NCBI RefSeq assembly: GCF_900499005.1
Contig: NZ_LS991316.1
Location: forward strand, 1,016,496-1,080,495
Reading direction: 5' to 3'
Source of the DNA: Actinomyces culturomici
GTDB lineage: Bacteria; Actinomycetota; Actinomycetes; Actinomycetales; Actinomycetaceae
DNA length: 64,000 bases
Numbering within the stretch: position 1 is the stretch's first letter; the number at the start of each line of letters is the position of its first letter. The translations under genes were made by a program, and so were the position numbers. Positions 1 through 7,948 of the stretch are shown here, one piece after another. Under the pieces are notes generated by a model, which was not told the origin of the DNA, searched no databases, and worked only from the letters and a program-made list of their open reading frames with translations.

Positions 1-4
1 CGGA

Positions 5-493
5 TCAGGGGCGGCGGGGCGCGGTGATCCGCTCGACGGGGAGGCGCGCCCCCTCGAGCCCGATCGTCCCCGCGGGGATCTCGACGACGAGGGCGGTGGC
101 GGTGGGCACGCCGCGGCGCAGGTCCTCGCGCGCGTCGTCGTCCCCGAGGAGCCATCCGGCTTCGGAGATCGTCGGCTCGTGGCCGACGAGGACGACTGTC
201 CCCTCGAGCGCGGAGGCGATGGCGAGGAGCTCGCCTGCCCCGCTCGTGTAGAGGGAGCGCTCGGGCGCGGTCCGCGCGATCTCGAGGTTCTCGGCGATGC
301 CGTCGGCGCTCTGCGCGGCGCGCGTCGCGGGCGAGACGAGGGCGAGATCGGCGGCCCCGATCCTGGCGGCGAGCAGCGCGCCGAGCTCGCGGGCGCGCAC
401 CCGTCCGACTCCCGTGAGCGGTCGGTCCTCGTCGCGCATCGCGGAGTGCGAGGCGTCGGCGTGGCGGACGAGGACGAGGATGCGCGGTGCCAT
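5..493 (-). CDS. sixA: SixA-type phosphohistidine phosphatase
   Basis: A 162-residue member of the histidine phosphatase superfamily. The N-terminal RHA triad (R10, H11) supplies the catalytic phosphohistidine, and a second conserved His is at about 105 in VGHEP. The short length without extra domains fits the SixA branch, whose members remove phosphate from phosphohistidine proteins; the real substrate here is unknown. The ATG at 493 lies 6 bases after a TAGTGT -10 box and has no Shine-Dalgarno sequence, so the mRNA is probably leaderless. It lies divergent from the small zinc-binding-like gene at 534. A second histidine phosphatase lies just beyond that gene. Confidence 0.85.
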   Translation of the reverse strand: MAPRILVLVRHADASHSAMRDEDRPLTGVGRVRARELGALLAARIGAADLALVSPATRAAQSADGIAENLEIARTAPERSLYTSGAGELLAIASALEGTVVLVGHEPTISEAGWLLGDDDAREDLRRGVPTATALVVEIPAGTIGLEGARLPVERITAPRRP

Positions 494-499
494 GGGCGC

Positions 500-509
500 A
501 CACTACAGT
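500..509. promoter_or_regulatory. Overlapping divergent -10 boxes
   Basis: TAGTGT on the minus strand (500-505) precedes the phosphatase ATG by 6 bases, and TACAGT on the plus strand (504-509) lies 24 bases before the ATG at 534. Both fit the actinobacterial TANNNT pattern. No convincing -35 boxes were seen. The two promoters overlap, so they probably compete. Confidence 0.45.
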
Positions 510-533
510 GCCGCGAGGAGGAAGGGGGCCGAC

Positions 534-776
534 ATGGCGCTGTCGAGGGGGCCCGAGGACGGGATCTGCGCCGCGCGCGGGTGCGAGGAGCCGGCGACTC
601 TGCGGATCACGTGGTCGAATCCGAAGATCCCGTGGGCGGACGAGAAGACGTGGCTCGCCTGCGAGGCGCACCGCGGCTTCCTCTCCGATTACATGCGCTA
701 CCGCGGCTTCCCCTTCGCGATCGCCCCGCTCGACGGCGGCACGAGGATCGACGAGGGCGGGGCGGGCGCAGATTAG
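534..776 (+). CDS. Small conserved actinobacterial protein with Cys/His zinc-site pattern
   Basis: Eighty residues starting at the ATG at 534, which is preceded by a strong GAGGAGGAAGG ribosome site; a longer in-frame start at 297 has no such signal and would overlap the opposite gene. The sequence has CAARGC near residue 12-17 and CEAH near residue 43-46, a pattern that could bind one zinc ion, and a Trp-rich middle. Similar short proteins are widespread in actinobacteria and are often labelled acetone carboxylase, a name the sequence does not justify. Function unknown. Confidence 0.7.
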   Translation: MALSRGPEDGICAARGCEEPATLRITWSNPKIPWADEKTWLACEAHRGFLSDYMRYRGFPFAIAPLDGGTRIDEGGAGAD

Positions 777-783
777 AAGTGCG

Positions 784-1449
784 CTACTCCCACTCGTCCA
801 CCGGGCGGGAGTTCCACGTTCTCGCGCGCAGGGCGCCGAGGAGGGCGGCGGGGTCGGCGGGGATCCGATCGGGCCACTCGAGGTCGACGGTGCCTGTGTT
901 CCCCATGAAGTGCGCCATGACGAGGGCGCCGTCGAGGTTCTTCGCGAGCGCCGTCGCGAGGAGCCGGATGACCGCGCCGTGGGCGATGATCGCGCCGACG
1001 CCGGACGGATCGAGCGCGCGGGTGCGCGCGCCGACCTCGGCGACGACGGGCAGGGCCCTGGCGAGGACCTCGGCCCCGGTCTCTCCCCCGCCCATGCGCG
1101 CACCGTAGTGCGCGTGCGCCCAGGCTCCCGTCCCCTCGACGTAGATCGAGTCGGAGACGAGGTCGGCGTTCATCTCGACGTCCCCGGAGCGCAGCTCCCT
1201 CACTCCCGGTCGGATGAGCGGGGAGATCCGGTACTTCGCGCACAGGGGCGCCGCGGTCTGGCGGGTCCGCAGGAGCGGGGAGACGGCGACGACGAGCGGG
1301 GGCGCCCCGATCTCGGACTCCCAGCGCCCGGCGAGCCCCTCGGCCTGTTCGAGGCCCTCCGCGGTGAGCGGCAGGCCCGGTCTGCTCGTGTCGAGCGCCC
1401 GCGCTCTGTTCGCGTACGTCTGCCCGTGCCTCACGAGGACGAGTCTCAC
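784..1449 (-). CDS. Histidine phosphatase family protein (phosphoglycerate-mutase-like)
   Basis: A 221-residue protein opening with the RHG motif (R7-H8-G9) and carrying the second catalytic His at about 157 in the AHGAV segment. It belongs to the broad phosphoglycerate mutase/acid phosphatase branch; the substrate cannot be told from sequence. The GTG start at 1449 has AAGGAG 7 bases upstream and begins 16 bases after the glnE stop, so it is the last gene of the ABC-NfeD-SPFH-glnA-glnE run and is probably cotranscribed with it. Confidence 0.85.
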   Translation of the reverse strand: MRLVLVRHGQTYANRARALDTSRPGLPLTAEGLEQAEGLAGRWESEIGAPPLVVAVSPLLRTRQTAAPLCAKYRISPLIRPGVRELRSGDVEMNADLVSDSIYVEGTGAWAHAHYGARMGGGETGAEVLARALPVVAEVGARTRALDPSGVGAIIAHGAVIRLLATALAKNLDGALVMAHFMGNTGTVDLEWPDRIPADPAALLGALRARTWNSRPVDEWE

Positions 1450-1465
1450 CTTTGCTCCTTCGCCG

Positions 1466-4408
1466 TCATTCCCAGAAGATCCTGTCCATCACCTGGCGCG
1501 AGCGCCTGGCCGCGCGCATCCAGTCCTCCTCGAGGTCGGCCTCCCGCCCGGCCCGATATCCGAGGGCCCGCGCGAGGGGATGGAGCTCGCGCGCGTCGCG
1601 CGGAACCGTATCGAGCTTCGCCCCCGACATCCGCCCGCTCGCAAGAACGTTGCCCGCGCGGATCCGGGAGGCGAGGGACCAGGCCTCGAGGAGAGTCGCG
1701 GCGTCCTCGGGCGAGAGGATCCCCGCGACGCGCAGGGCCTCGAGCGCCTCGACGGTCGACGGCGAGCGCAGGGAGGGGTCCTCGGAGCCGTGGCGGAGCT
1801 GGAGGAGCTGCACGACCCATTCGACGTCGGTGAGTCCCCCCGGCCCGAGCTTGACGTGCCGGGCGGGCTCGGCGCCGCGCGGAAGGCGCTCGGTCTCCAT
1901 GCGCGCCTTGAGAAGCCGGATGTCGCGCAGCTCCTCGGGCGCGAGCGGCCCGGACCAGCGGACCGCGTCGAGCACGGCCGCGATGTTGCGGCGCAGGTCC
2001 TCGGGGCCGGCGACCGGACGCGCGCGCAGGAGGGCCTGACGCTCCCAGGTCGACCCCCACTTCGCGTAGTACTCGGCGAAGGATTCGACGGTCCTCGTCA
2101 TCGAACCGGAGCGCCCCTCGGGGCGCAGGTCGAGATCGACGCCGACGCTCATCTGCGTCGTCGTCGAGCCGAGGAGGGCCTTCACCCGGTTAACGATCGC
2201 GGTCGCCGATTCCGCGGCCTGCGCGTCGCTCGCGCCGCCCGCCGGCCGATGGCAGGCGATGACGTCGGCGTCCGAGGCGTAGGAGGACTCCCGTCCGCCG
2301 TAGCGGCCCATCGCGACGAGGACCACTTCGGCGCGCGCTCCCCCGTGGGCGGCCGCGTCCTCCCGTTCGGCGATCGCGAGCGCCCCGACGAGCGCGGCGT
2401 CGGTCGCGTCGGCGATCGCGGCGCGCACGGGGGCGACGCCCTCAAGGAGGTCGGACATGCCAGCGCGCAGGAGCTCGCGGGACCGGACCGCGCGCACGCG
2501 CAGCGCCGCGTCGGCCGAGTCGGCGTGGCGTCCGATGAGGGAGGCGGCCTCGGCGCCGAGCGCTCCGGGGTCGCGGGCGGCGAGGTCGGCATCGGAGTCG
2601 AGCCAGGCGATCGCCTCGGGGCGGTTGGAGAGGGCCTCGGCGATCCAGCGCGAGTTCGGGAGCATGCGCATGAGCCTCGAGGCCGCGACGCCGGAGTCGC
2701 GGAGGAGCGCGAGATACCAGTGCGAGTCGCCGATCTGCTCGGAGAGCGCCCGGAAGTTGAGGAGCCCGAGGTCGGGGTCGGCGCCGTCGGCGAGCCAGGA
2801 GATGAAGACCGGGAGGAGGTGCCGCTGGATCTTCGCGCGTCGGCTCGTCCCGCGGGTGAGTGCCGCGATGTGGGCGAGGGCGCCGTTGGGATCGACGTAT
2901 CCGATCGCCGCCAGGCGCGCGCGGGCGCCCGCCTCGTCGAGGGCGGCCTCGTCGGCGGACAGGCCCGCCGTCGCCTGGATGATCGGCCGGTAGAAGACCT
3001 CCTCGTGGAGGGCGCGCACCCGCGAGCGTACGCGCTCGAGCTCGCGCGAGAAGTCCTCGGCGGTTCCGAGGCCCACGGGGTCGATCGCCCGCCCCATGAC
3101 GCGCAGCTCCGCCGGCGAGGTCGGGACGAGGTGCGTGCGGCGCATCCGCGTCAGCTGGGCGCGGTGCTCGACGGCCCGGAGGAAGCAGTAGCGCGATTCG
3201 AGCTCGGCGGCGTCGGTGCGGGCGACGTAGCCGCCGGCGGCGAGCGCGCGCAGGGCGTCGACCGTCGAAAGGACGTGGAGGGACTCGTCGGTGCGCCCGT
3301 GGACGAGCTGGAGGAGCTGGACGGTGAACTCGACGTCGCGCAGCCCCCCGCGTCCGAGCTTGATCTCCCGGTCGGCCTGGCTGCGCGGGATCGTCTCCTC
3401 GACGCGCTGGCGCATCGCCCGGGCGTTCTCGACGAAGCCTTCGCGCCCGGCCGCGGACCACACGAACTCCTTGGCGGCCGCTCGGAAGCGCTCTCCGAGC
3501 TCGGCGTCGCCCGCGGCCGGCCGCGCCTTGAGGAGCGCCTGGAACTCCCAGGTCTGCGCCCATTTGCGCCAGTACTGGACGAAGGAGTCGAGGGTGCGGA
3601 CGAGGACGCCGTTGCGCCCCTCGGGCCGAAGATTCGCGTCGACCGTCCACAGCGGCTGCTCCGCGCCCGCGCCCGAACAGGCCTGCGCGGCGAGCGCGGC
3701 GAGCCGCGCGCCGAGCTCGACGGCGACCCGCTCCTCGACGCCGTCGGCGGGCTCGACGACGTAGACGACGTCGACGTCGGAGATGTAGTTGAGCTCCCGC
3801 GCCCCCGTCTTCCCCATCGCGATGATCGCGAGGCGCGCGCGGTTGCCCGGGTCGACGTCGCGCCTCGCGAGGGCGAGTGCCGCCTCGAGGGAGGCGTCGG
3901 CGAGGTCGGACATGCGCGCGCCGACCTCGGGCATGTGGGCGACCGGGTCCGGGCTCGTGAGGTCGTCGGCGACGACGTCGAGGAGGACGCGCCGGTAGGC
4001 GCGGCGCAGGTCGTCGCCGCTCGTCCCGGGGGCGGCGATCGGCGTCGGCGAGGCGGGGTCGGCGCCGACGGCGCCGAGGAGCTCGGCCCGCGGGGTCCCC
4101 GGCTCCTCCCAGATCCCCCGGCAGCGCGCCGGATCGGCGACGAGGTGATCGCCCCACCAGGCGGAGCCGCCGAGCACGGCGACGAGGCGCCGGAGCCGGT
4201 CACCGCCCTCGGCGACGATCCCCTCGAGCGCGGACGGGTCGGCCTCGTGGAGACGGACCGCCTGGAGGACGGCGAGGTCGGGATCCGCGCAGGCCGCGAG
4301 GACGGGAAGCCAGACGTCGAGGTCGCCGGGAAGCGGCGCGAGGAAGGACGCCGCGCGGGTCGGATCGAGGAATCCGGACCCCCGCAGGTCCTTCGGGCGC
4401 GCCTCCAT
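1466..4408 (-). CDS. glnE: Bifunctional glutamine synthetase adenylyltransferase/deadenylase GlnE
   Basis: A 980-residue protein with the duplicated nucleotidyltransferase layout of GlnE. The N-terminal half carries an LNYISDVDVVYV-type active-site segment and a GRGGLRDVEF motif; the C-terminal half carries YASDADVIA and GPGGLTDVEW. The two copies are the deadenylase and adenylylase domains, which remove AMP from or add it to a tyrosine of glutamine synthetase in response to PII/nitrogen state. Length is normal for the family (about 950-1000). The ATG overlaps the glnA stop by one base (TGATG), so translation is likely coupled. The glnA next to it lacks the usual target tyrosine, so its substrate is probably a second GlnA elsewhere. 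Confidence 0.96.
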   Translation of the reverse strand: MEARPKDLRGSGFLDPTRAASFLAPLPGDLDVWLPVLAACADPDLAVLQAVRLHEADPSALEGIVAEGGDRLRRLVAVLGGSAWWGDHLVADPARCRGIWEEPGTPRAELLGAVGADPASPTPIAAPGTSGDDLRRAYRRVLLDVVADDLTSPDPVAHMPEVGARMSDLADASLEAALALARRDVDPGNRARLAIIAMGKTGARELNYISDVDVVYVVEPADGVEERVAVELGARLAALAAQACSGAGAEQPLWTVDANLRPEGRNGVLVRTLDSFVQYWRKWAQTWEFQALLKARPAAGDAELGERFRAAAKEFVWSAAGREGFVENARAMRQRVEETIPRSQADREIKLGRGGLRDVEFTVQLLQLVHGRTDESLHVLSTVDALRALAAGGYVARTDAAELESRYCFLRAVEHRAQLTRMRRTHLVPTSPAELRVMGRAIDPVGLGTAEDFSRELERVRSRVRALHEEVFYRPIIQATAGLSADEAALDEAGARARLAAIGYVDPNGALAHIAALTRGTSRRAKIQRHLLPVFISWLADGADPDLGLLNFRALSEQIGDSHWYLALLRDSGVAASRLMRMLPNSRWIAEALSNRPEAIAWLDSDADLAARDPGALGAEAASLIGRHADSADAALRVRAVRSRELLRAGMSDLLEGVAPVRAAIADATDAALVGALAIAEREDAAAHGGARAEVVLVAMGRYGGRESSYASDADVIACHRPAGGASDAQAAESATAIVNRVKALLGSTTTQMSVGVDLDLRPEGRSGSMTRTVESFAEYYAKWGSTWERQALLRARPVAGPEDLRRNIAAVLDAVRWSGPLAPEELRDIRLLKARMETERLPRGAEPARHVKLGPGGLTDVEWVVQLLQLRHGSEDPSLRSPSTVEALEALRVAGILSPEDAATLLEAWSLASRIRAGNVLASGRMSGAKLDTVPRDARELHPLARALGYRAGREADLEEDWMRAARRSRQVMDRIFWE

Positions 4409-5742
4409 CAGTAGACCTTGAGGAACTGACGGATCTCCTGGGGAGTGATCTGGCGGCGGTACTCGCGCCACTCCTTGTCCTTGTTCCTCACGACGTAGTC
4501 GAAGACCTCCTCGCCGAGCGCGGCGGCAACGAGGTCGGACTCGCGCATGAGCTTCACCGCGGTCGACAGCGAAGTGGGCAGGGCGTGGATGCCGAGGACC
4601 TGCCGCTCGCGATCCGTGAGGTCCCACACGTTGTCCTCGGCCTCGGGCATGAGCTCGAGGCGCTTCTCGATGCCGTCGAGGCCCGCGGCGATGAGGACGG
4701 CGAGCGCGAGGTAGGGGTTCGCGGCCGGATCGAGGGCGCGATACTCGATGCGCGCCGCCCTCCGCTTCTCCGGCTTGTACACGGGGACGCGGATGAGCGC
4801 GGAGCGGTTGTTGTGGCCCCAGCAGACGAACGACGGGGCCTCTCCCCCGCCCCACAGGCGCTTGTAGGAGTTGACGTACTGGTTCGTCACTGCGGTGATC
4901 TCGCGCGCGTGGGCGAGCAGTCCCGCGATGAAGCAGCGCCCCGTCTGCGAGAGCTGGTACTCCCCCGAGGGGTCGTAGAAGGCGTTCTCCTCGCCCTCGA
5001 AGAGCGAGAGGTGGGTGTGCATGCCCGAACCCGGATGATCGATGAAGGGCTTCGGCATGAAGGTTGCGACGAGGTCCTCGCGCAGCGCGACCTCCTCGAT
5101 GACGGTGCGCGCGGTCATGATGTTGTCGGCCGCGGCGACCGCGTCGACGGCCCGCAGATCGATCTCGTTCTGGCCCGGTCCGCCCTCGTGGTGCGAGAAC
5201 TCGACGGGGATCCCCATGTCCTCGAGCATGCGGACGGCCCGCCGCCGGAAGTCGTTCGAGTCGCCGCGCGCGACGTGATCGAAGTAGCCGGCGTTGTCGA
5301 CGGGGACCATGCGGTCGACCGTGACCGGAGGGCGCAGGAGGTAGAACTCGATCTCCGGGTGGACCATGACGGTGAAGCCGAGGCCCCGCGCGCGCTCGAC
5401 GACCCGCTCGAGGACGGCGCGCGGATCCGAGCGCGCCTGCTGCCCGTCGGGCGTGTGGACGTCGCAGAACATCCGCGCGACCGGGTCGGCGCTGCCGCGC
5501 CACGGGAGCATCTGGAAGGTCGAGGCGTCGGGGCGCAGGAGCATGTCGGACTCGTGGACGCGCGTGAGCCCCTCGATCGCGGAGCCGTCGAAGCCGATGC
5601 CCTCGCTGAACGCGTCCTCGAGCTCGCCCGGGTCGATGGCGACCGACTTGAGGACGCCGGCGACATCGGTGAACCACAGGCGGATGAAGCGGATGTCGCG
5701 CTGGGCGACCTCGCGGAGGACCTTCTCCTGCTGCTGATCCAT
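4408..5742 (-). CDS. glnA: Glutamine synthetase, GlnA2-like type I
   Basis: A 444-residue type I glutamine synthetase, which makes glutamine from glutamate, ammonia and ATP. It has the FDGSAIEG latch segment, HPEIEFYLL, GPGQNEIDL (metal/glutamate site), the GSGMHTH ATP segment and NNRSALIRVP. Length and gene order (glnA then glnE) match actinobacterial GlnA2, which lacks the 25-residue insertion of GlnA1. At the adenylylation position the usual NLYDLP reads NVWDLT, so no target tyrosine is present. The ATG at 5742 overlaps the SPFH stop as TGATG with AAGGAG upstream; a GTG one codon earlier is less likely. Some GlnA2-like enzymes are reported to use other amines, so the substrate is not certain. 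Confidence 0.9.
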   Translation of the reverse strand: MDQQQEKVLREVAQRDIRFIRLWFTDVAGVLKSVAIDPGELEDAFSEGIGFDGSAIEGLTRVHESDMLLRPDASTFQMLPWRGSADPVARMFCDVHTPDGQQARSDPRAVLERVVERARGLGFTVMVHPEIEFYLLRPPVTVDRMVPVDNAGYFDHVARGDSNDFRRRAVRMLEDMGIPVEFSHHEGGPGQNEIDLRAVDAVAAADNIMTARTVIEEVALREDLVATFMPKPFIDHPGSGMHTHLSLFEGEENAFYDPSGEYQLSQTGRCFIAGLLAHAREITAVTNQYVNSYKRLWGGGEAPSFVCWGHNNRSALIRVPVYKPEKRRAARIEYRALDPAANPYLALAVLIAAGLDGIEKRLELMPEAEDNVWDLTDRERQVLGIHALPTSLSTAVKLMRESDLVAAALGEEVFDYVVRNKDKEWREYRRQITPQEIRQFLKVY

Positions 5743-6641
5743 CACTTCTCCTTCGCGCCCCCGAAGCCCTTGGCGATCGAGTCGAGAGCGGCGGTGAGCT
5801 CGGTCGGAACGACCCAGACCTTCGAGGAGTCGCCCTTGGCGATCTCGGGGAGCATCTGGAGGTACTGGTAGCTGAGGAGGTCGGGCGTCGGATCGCCCTC
5901 ATGGATCGAGGAGAAGACCGTCGCGATCGCCTCGGCCTCGCCCTTCGCGCGGGTGATCGCGGCCTGCGCCTGACCCTCGGCCCGCAGGATCGCCGACTGC
6001 TTCTCGCCCTCGGCCTGGAGGATCTGGGACTGGCGGACGCCCTCGGCGGTGAGGATCGCGGCGCGCTTGTCGCGCTCGGCGCGCAGCTGCTGCTCCATCG
6101 CCTGCTGGATCGAGGGCGGCGGGTCGATCGCCTTGAGCTCGACGCGGTTGACGCGGATGCCCCAGCGGCCGGTCGCCTCGTCGAGGACGCCGCGCAGCTG
6201 TGTGTTGATCGAGTCGCGGCTCGTCAGCGTCTGCTCGAGGTCGAGCGAGCCGATGACGTTGCGCAGGGTCGTGACGGTGAGCTGTTCGATCGCCTGGATG
6301 AAGTTCGCGATCTCGTAGGTCGCGTGCATGGGGTCGGTGACCTGGTAGTAGATCACCGAGTCGATGGAGACGACGACGTTGTCGGCGGTGATGACGGGCT
6401 GCGGCGGGAAGCTCGTCACCTGCTCGCGCAGGTCGACGCGCGCGGCGATCCGGTCGATGAAGGGCACGAGGACGTGGAAGCCGCCGTACATCACCGTGTG
6501 GAACTTGCCGAGGCGCTCGACGACGAGCGCGCGCGGCTGGGGAACGATCTGGATCGCGCGCCCGAGGGCGAGCGCGACGAGGACGACGAGGAGGACGAGG
6601 ACGAGCAGTCCGGGTCCGATGGTCAGGATCGAGGATTCCAC
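5742..6641 (-). CDS. SPFH/band-7 (stomatin-like) membrane protein
   Basis: A 299-residue protein with one N-terminal membrane segment (about 5-25), an SPFH/band-7 domain (about 30-200) with PQPRALVVERLGK-type start, and a C-terminal Ala/Glu-rich coiled coil (about 190-255) with repeated AEGEKQSAILRAEG-like units. Such proteins form oligomeric rings or microdomains in the membrane and act with NfeD partners. The GTG start at 6641 has GGAAGG 7 bases upstream; the long upstream extension of the open frame overlaps NfeD and is not coding. It is followed directly, with a one-base overlap, by glnA. Confidence 0.9.
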   Translation of the reverse strand: MESSILTIGPGLLVLVLLVVLVALALGRAIQIVPQPRALVVERLGKFHTVMYGGFHVLVPFIDRIAARVDLREQVTSFPPQPVITADNVVVSIDSVIYYQVTDPMHATYEIANFIQAIEQLTVTTLRNVIGSLDLEQTLTSRDSINTQLRGVLDEATGRWGIRVNRVELKAIDPPPSIQQAMEQQLRAERDKRAAILTAEGVRQSQILQAEGEKQSAILRAEGQAQAAITRAKGEAEAIATVFSSIHEGDPTPDLLSYQYLQMLPEIAKGDSSKVWVVPTELTAALDSIAKGFGGAKEK

Positions 6642-6645
6642 GGTT

Positions 6646-7107
6646 TCACCTTCCGTTTGTGGCCGTGATCGGCGGGGCGTCGGGGTCGAGGGCGACGAGG
6701 GCGGTCGCCCCGTCGATGGCGAGGACGCGCACACGCGTCCCGGGCGCGAGATCGGGGCCGTCGGTGCGGGCCGACCAGACCTCCCCGAGGAGGCGGACGC
6801 GCCCGTCGCGCGCGGTCGTCGTCTCGAGGACGAGGGCGGTCTCGCCGACGAGGGCGTTGACGTTCGTCGTGATGTTCGGCGTCGACTGCGCGAGACGCGC
6901 CTTGATCCACGGGCGCCCGACGACGAGGAGGACGACGGAGACAATCGCGAAGGTCGCGACCTCGAGCGTGAGGCCCGCCCCGAGGAGGCTCGCGGCGGAG
7001 GCCCCGAGCGCGCCAAGCGCGAGCATGAGGAAGACGAAGTCGACCGTGCCGATCTCGATGATCCCGAGGATCACGGCCGCGGCGAGCCACCAGAGCGCGT
7101 GCCCCAT
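6646..7107 (-). CDS. NfeD-like membrane protein with OB-fold
   Basis: A 153-residue short NfeD protein. Two to three hydrophobic segments (about 5-22, 25-45 and 48-65) are followed by a C-terminal OB-fold (about 85-145) with the LVGETALVLE and GEVWSART features of the family. NfeD proteins pair with SPFH proteins, and the SPFH gene starts 4 bases after this stop. The ATG at 7107 was chosen over the GTG/ATG at 7143 because it is preceded by GGGGGAG and the longer form would overlap the ABC gene. Confidence 0.85.
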   Translation of the reverse strand: MGHALWWLAAAVILGIIEIGTVDFVFLMLALGALGASAASLLGAGLTLEVATFAIVSVVLLVVGRPWIKARLAQSTPNITTNVNALVGETALVLETTTARDGRVRLLGEVWSARTDGPDLAPGTRVRVLAIDGATALVALDPDAPPITATNGR

Positions 7108-7118
7108 CGCTCCCCCGT

Positions 7119-7907
7119 TCAGCGGCCGAGCCCGCGCGCCCACCAGCGGCCCGCGTCGCGGCCGGCGGTGAGGGGGAGCTCGTAGGCGGTCGAGAGGGTG
7201 ACGCCGGTGAGGACCTCGTCGATGGGTCCGGAGGCGATGATCCGTCCGCGGGCCATGACGGCCGCGTGCGTGATCCCCGCGGGGATCTCCTCGAGCTGGT
7301 GGGTGACGAGGACGACCTGCGGGGCGCGCGCCCCGCTCATGATCTCCTCGAGCGCGCCGACGAGGAGCTCGCGGGCGCCGAGGTCGAGTCCCGCGGTCGG
7401 CTCGTCGAGGACGAGGACCTCCGGGTCGGCCATGAGGGAGCGGGCGAGGAGGACGCGCTGGGCCTCGCCCTCGGAGAGCGTGCGGAACTCCCGATCGGCG
7501 AGGTGGGCGATGCCGAAGGCGGCGAGGAGGTCGGCGCAGCGCGCCTCGTCCTCGGCCTCGTAGGCCTCCGAGCGGCGGACGGCGACGCCCCAGGCGGCCG
7601 TGCGCACGAGGTCCTTCGCGAGCTGCCCGCCGCGGATCGAGTGGGCCTGCGACTTCGAGACGAGGGCGACGCGGGTGGCGAGCTCGGCCGGGGCGATCCC
7701 GCGGACGTTCTCCCCGTCGAGGGACGCCGCGCCCTCAGTGAGGGGGATGCGCCCGGAGGCCGCGCGGACGAGCGTCGTCTTCCCCGCTCCGTTGGGGCCG
7801 AGGATCGTCCAGTGCTCGCCCGGCTCCGTCCTCCAGTCGACGGAGTCGAGGATCGCGGTGCCGGTGCGGACGAAGGAGGCGCGCTCGAGCGCGAGGACGG
7901 AGGTCAT
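7119..7907 (-). CDS. ABC transporter ATP-binding protein (orphan)
   Basis: A 262-residue ATPase subunit with Walker A GPNGAGKTT (37-45), signature LSEGEAQR (144-151, a variant of LSGGQ), Walker B VLVLDEP (164-170) and a switch His in VTHQLEEIP. The sequence is closest in style to FepC/ModF-like ATPases. No permease or binding protein is next to it; downstream lies NfeD, 11 bases away. It may serve an unlinked permease or act without transport. A TAGGGT -10 box 7 bases before the ATG suggests a leaderless mRNA, so this is probably the first gene of the run to glnE. Confidence 0.85.
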   Translation of the reverse strand: MTSVLALERASFVRTGTAILDSVDWRTEPGEHWTILGPNGAGKTTLVRAASGRIPLTEGAASLDGENVRGIAPAELATRVALVSKSQAHSIRGGQLAKDLVRTAAWGVAVRRSEAYEAEDEARCADLLAAFGIAHLADREFRTLSEGEAQRVLLARSLMADPEVLVLDEPTAGLDLGARELLVGALEEIMSGARAPQVVLVTHQLEEIPAGITHAAVMARGRIIASGPIDEVLTGVTLSTAYELPLTAGRDAGRWWARGLGR

Positions 7908-7914
7908 GGCCCCT

Positions 7915-7920
7915 ACCCTA
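7915..7920 (-). promoter_or_regulatory. -10 box TAGGGT for the ABC-to-glnE operon
   Basis: TAGGGT on the minus strand lies 7 bases before the ATG at 7907, with no Shine-Dalgarno sequence between. This is the spacing expected if transcription starts at the A of the start codon. Confidence 0.45.
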
Positions 7921-7948
7921 CCCGCGTGCGCCGCCTCCGTCCCGGGCG

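Noticed and set aside
297-533. N-terminal extension of the small Cys/His protein
   Set aside because: It overlaps the phosphatase gene on the other strand, lacks a ribosome site and is low complexity; the ATG at 534 has a strong site.
1214-4414. A 1066-residue open frame on the plus strand opposite glnE, and similar long antisense frames opposite aceE, dxr, thrS and others
   Set aside because: They are Arg/Gly/Asp-rich low-complexity shadows that arise from strong third-position GC bias; the opposite strand carries clear conserved enzymes.
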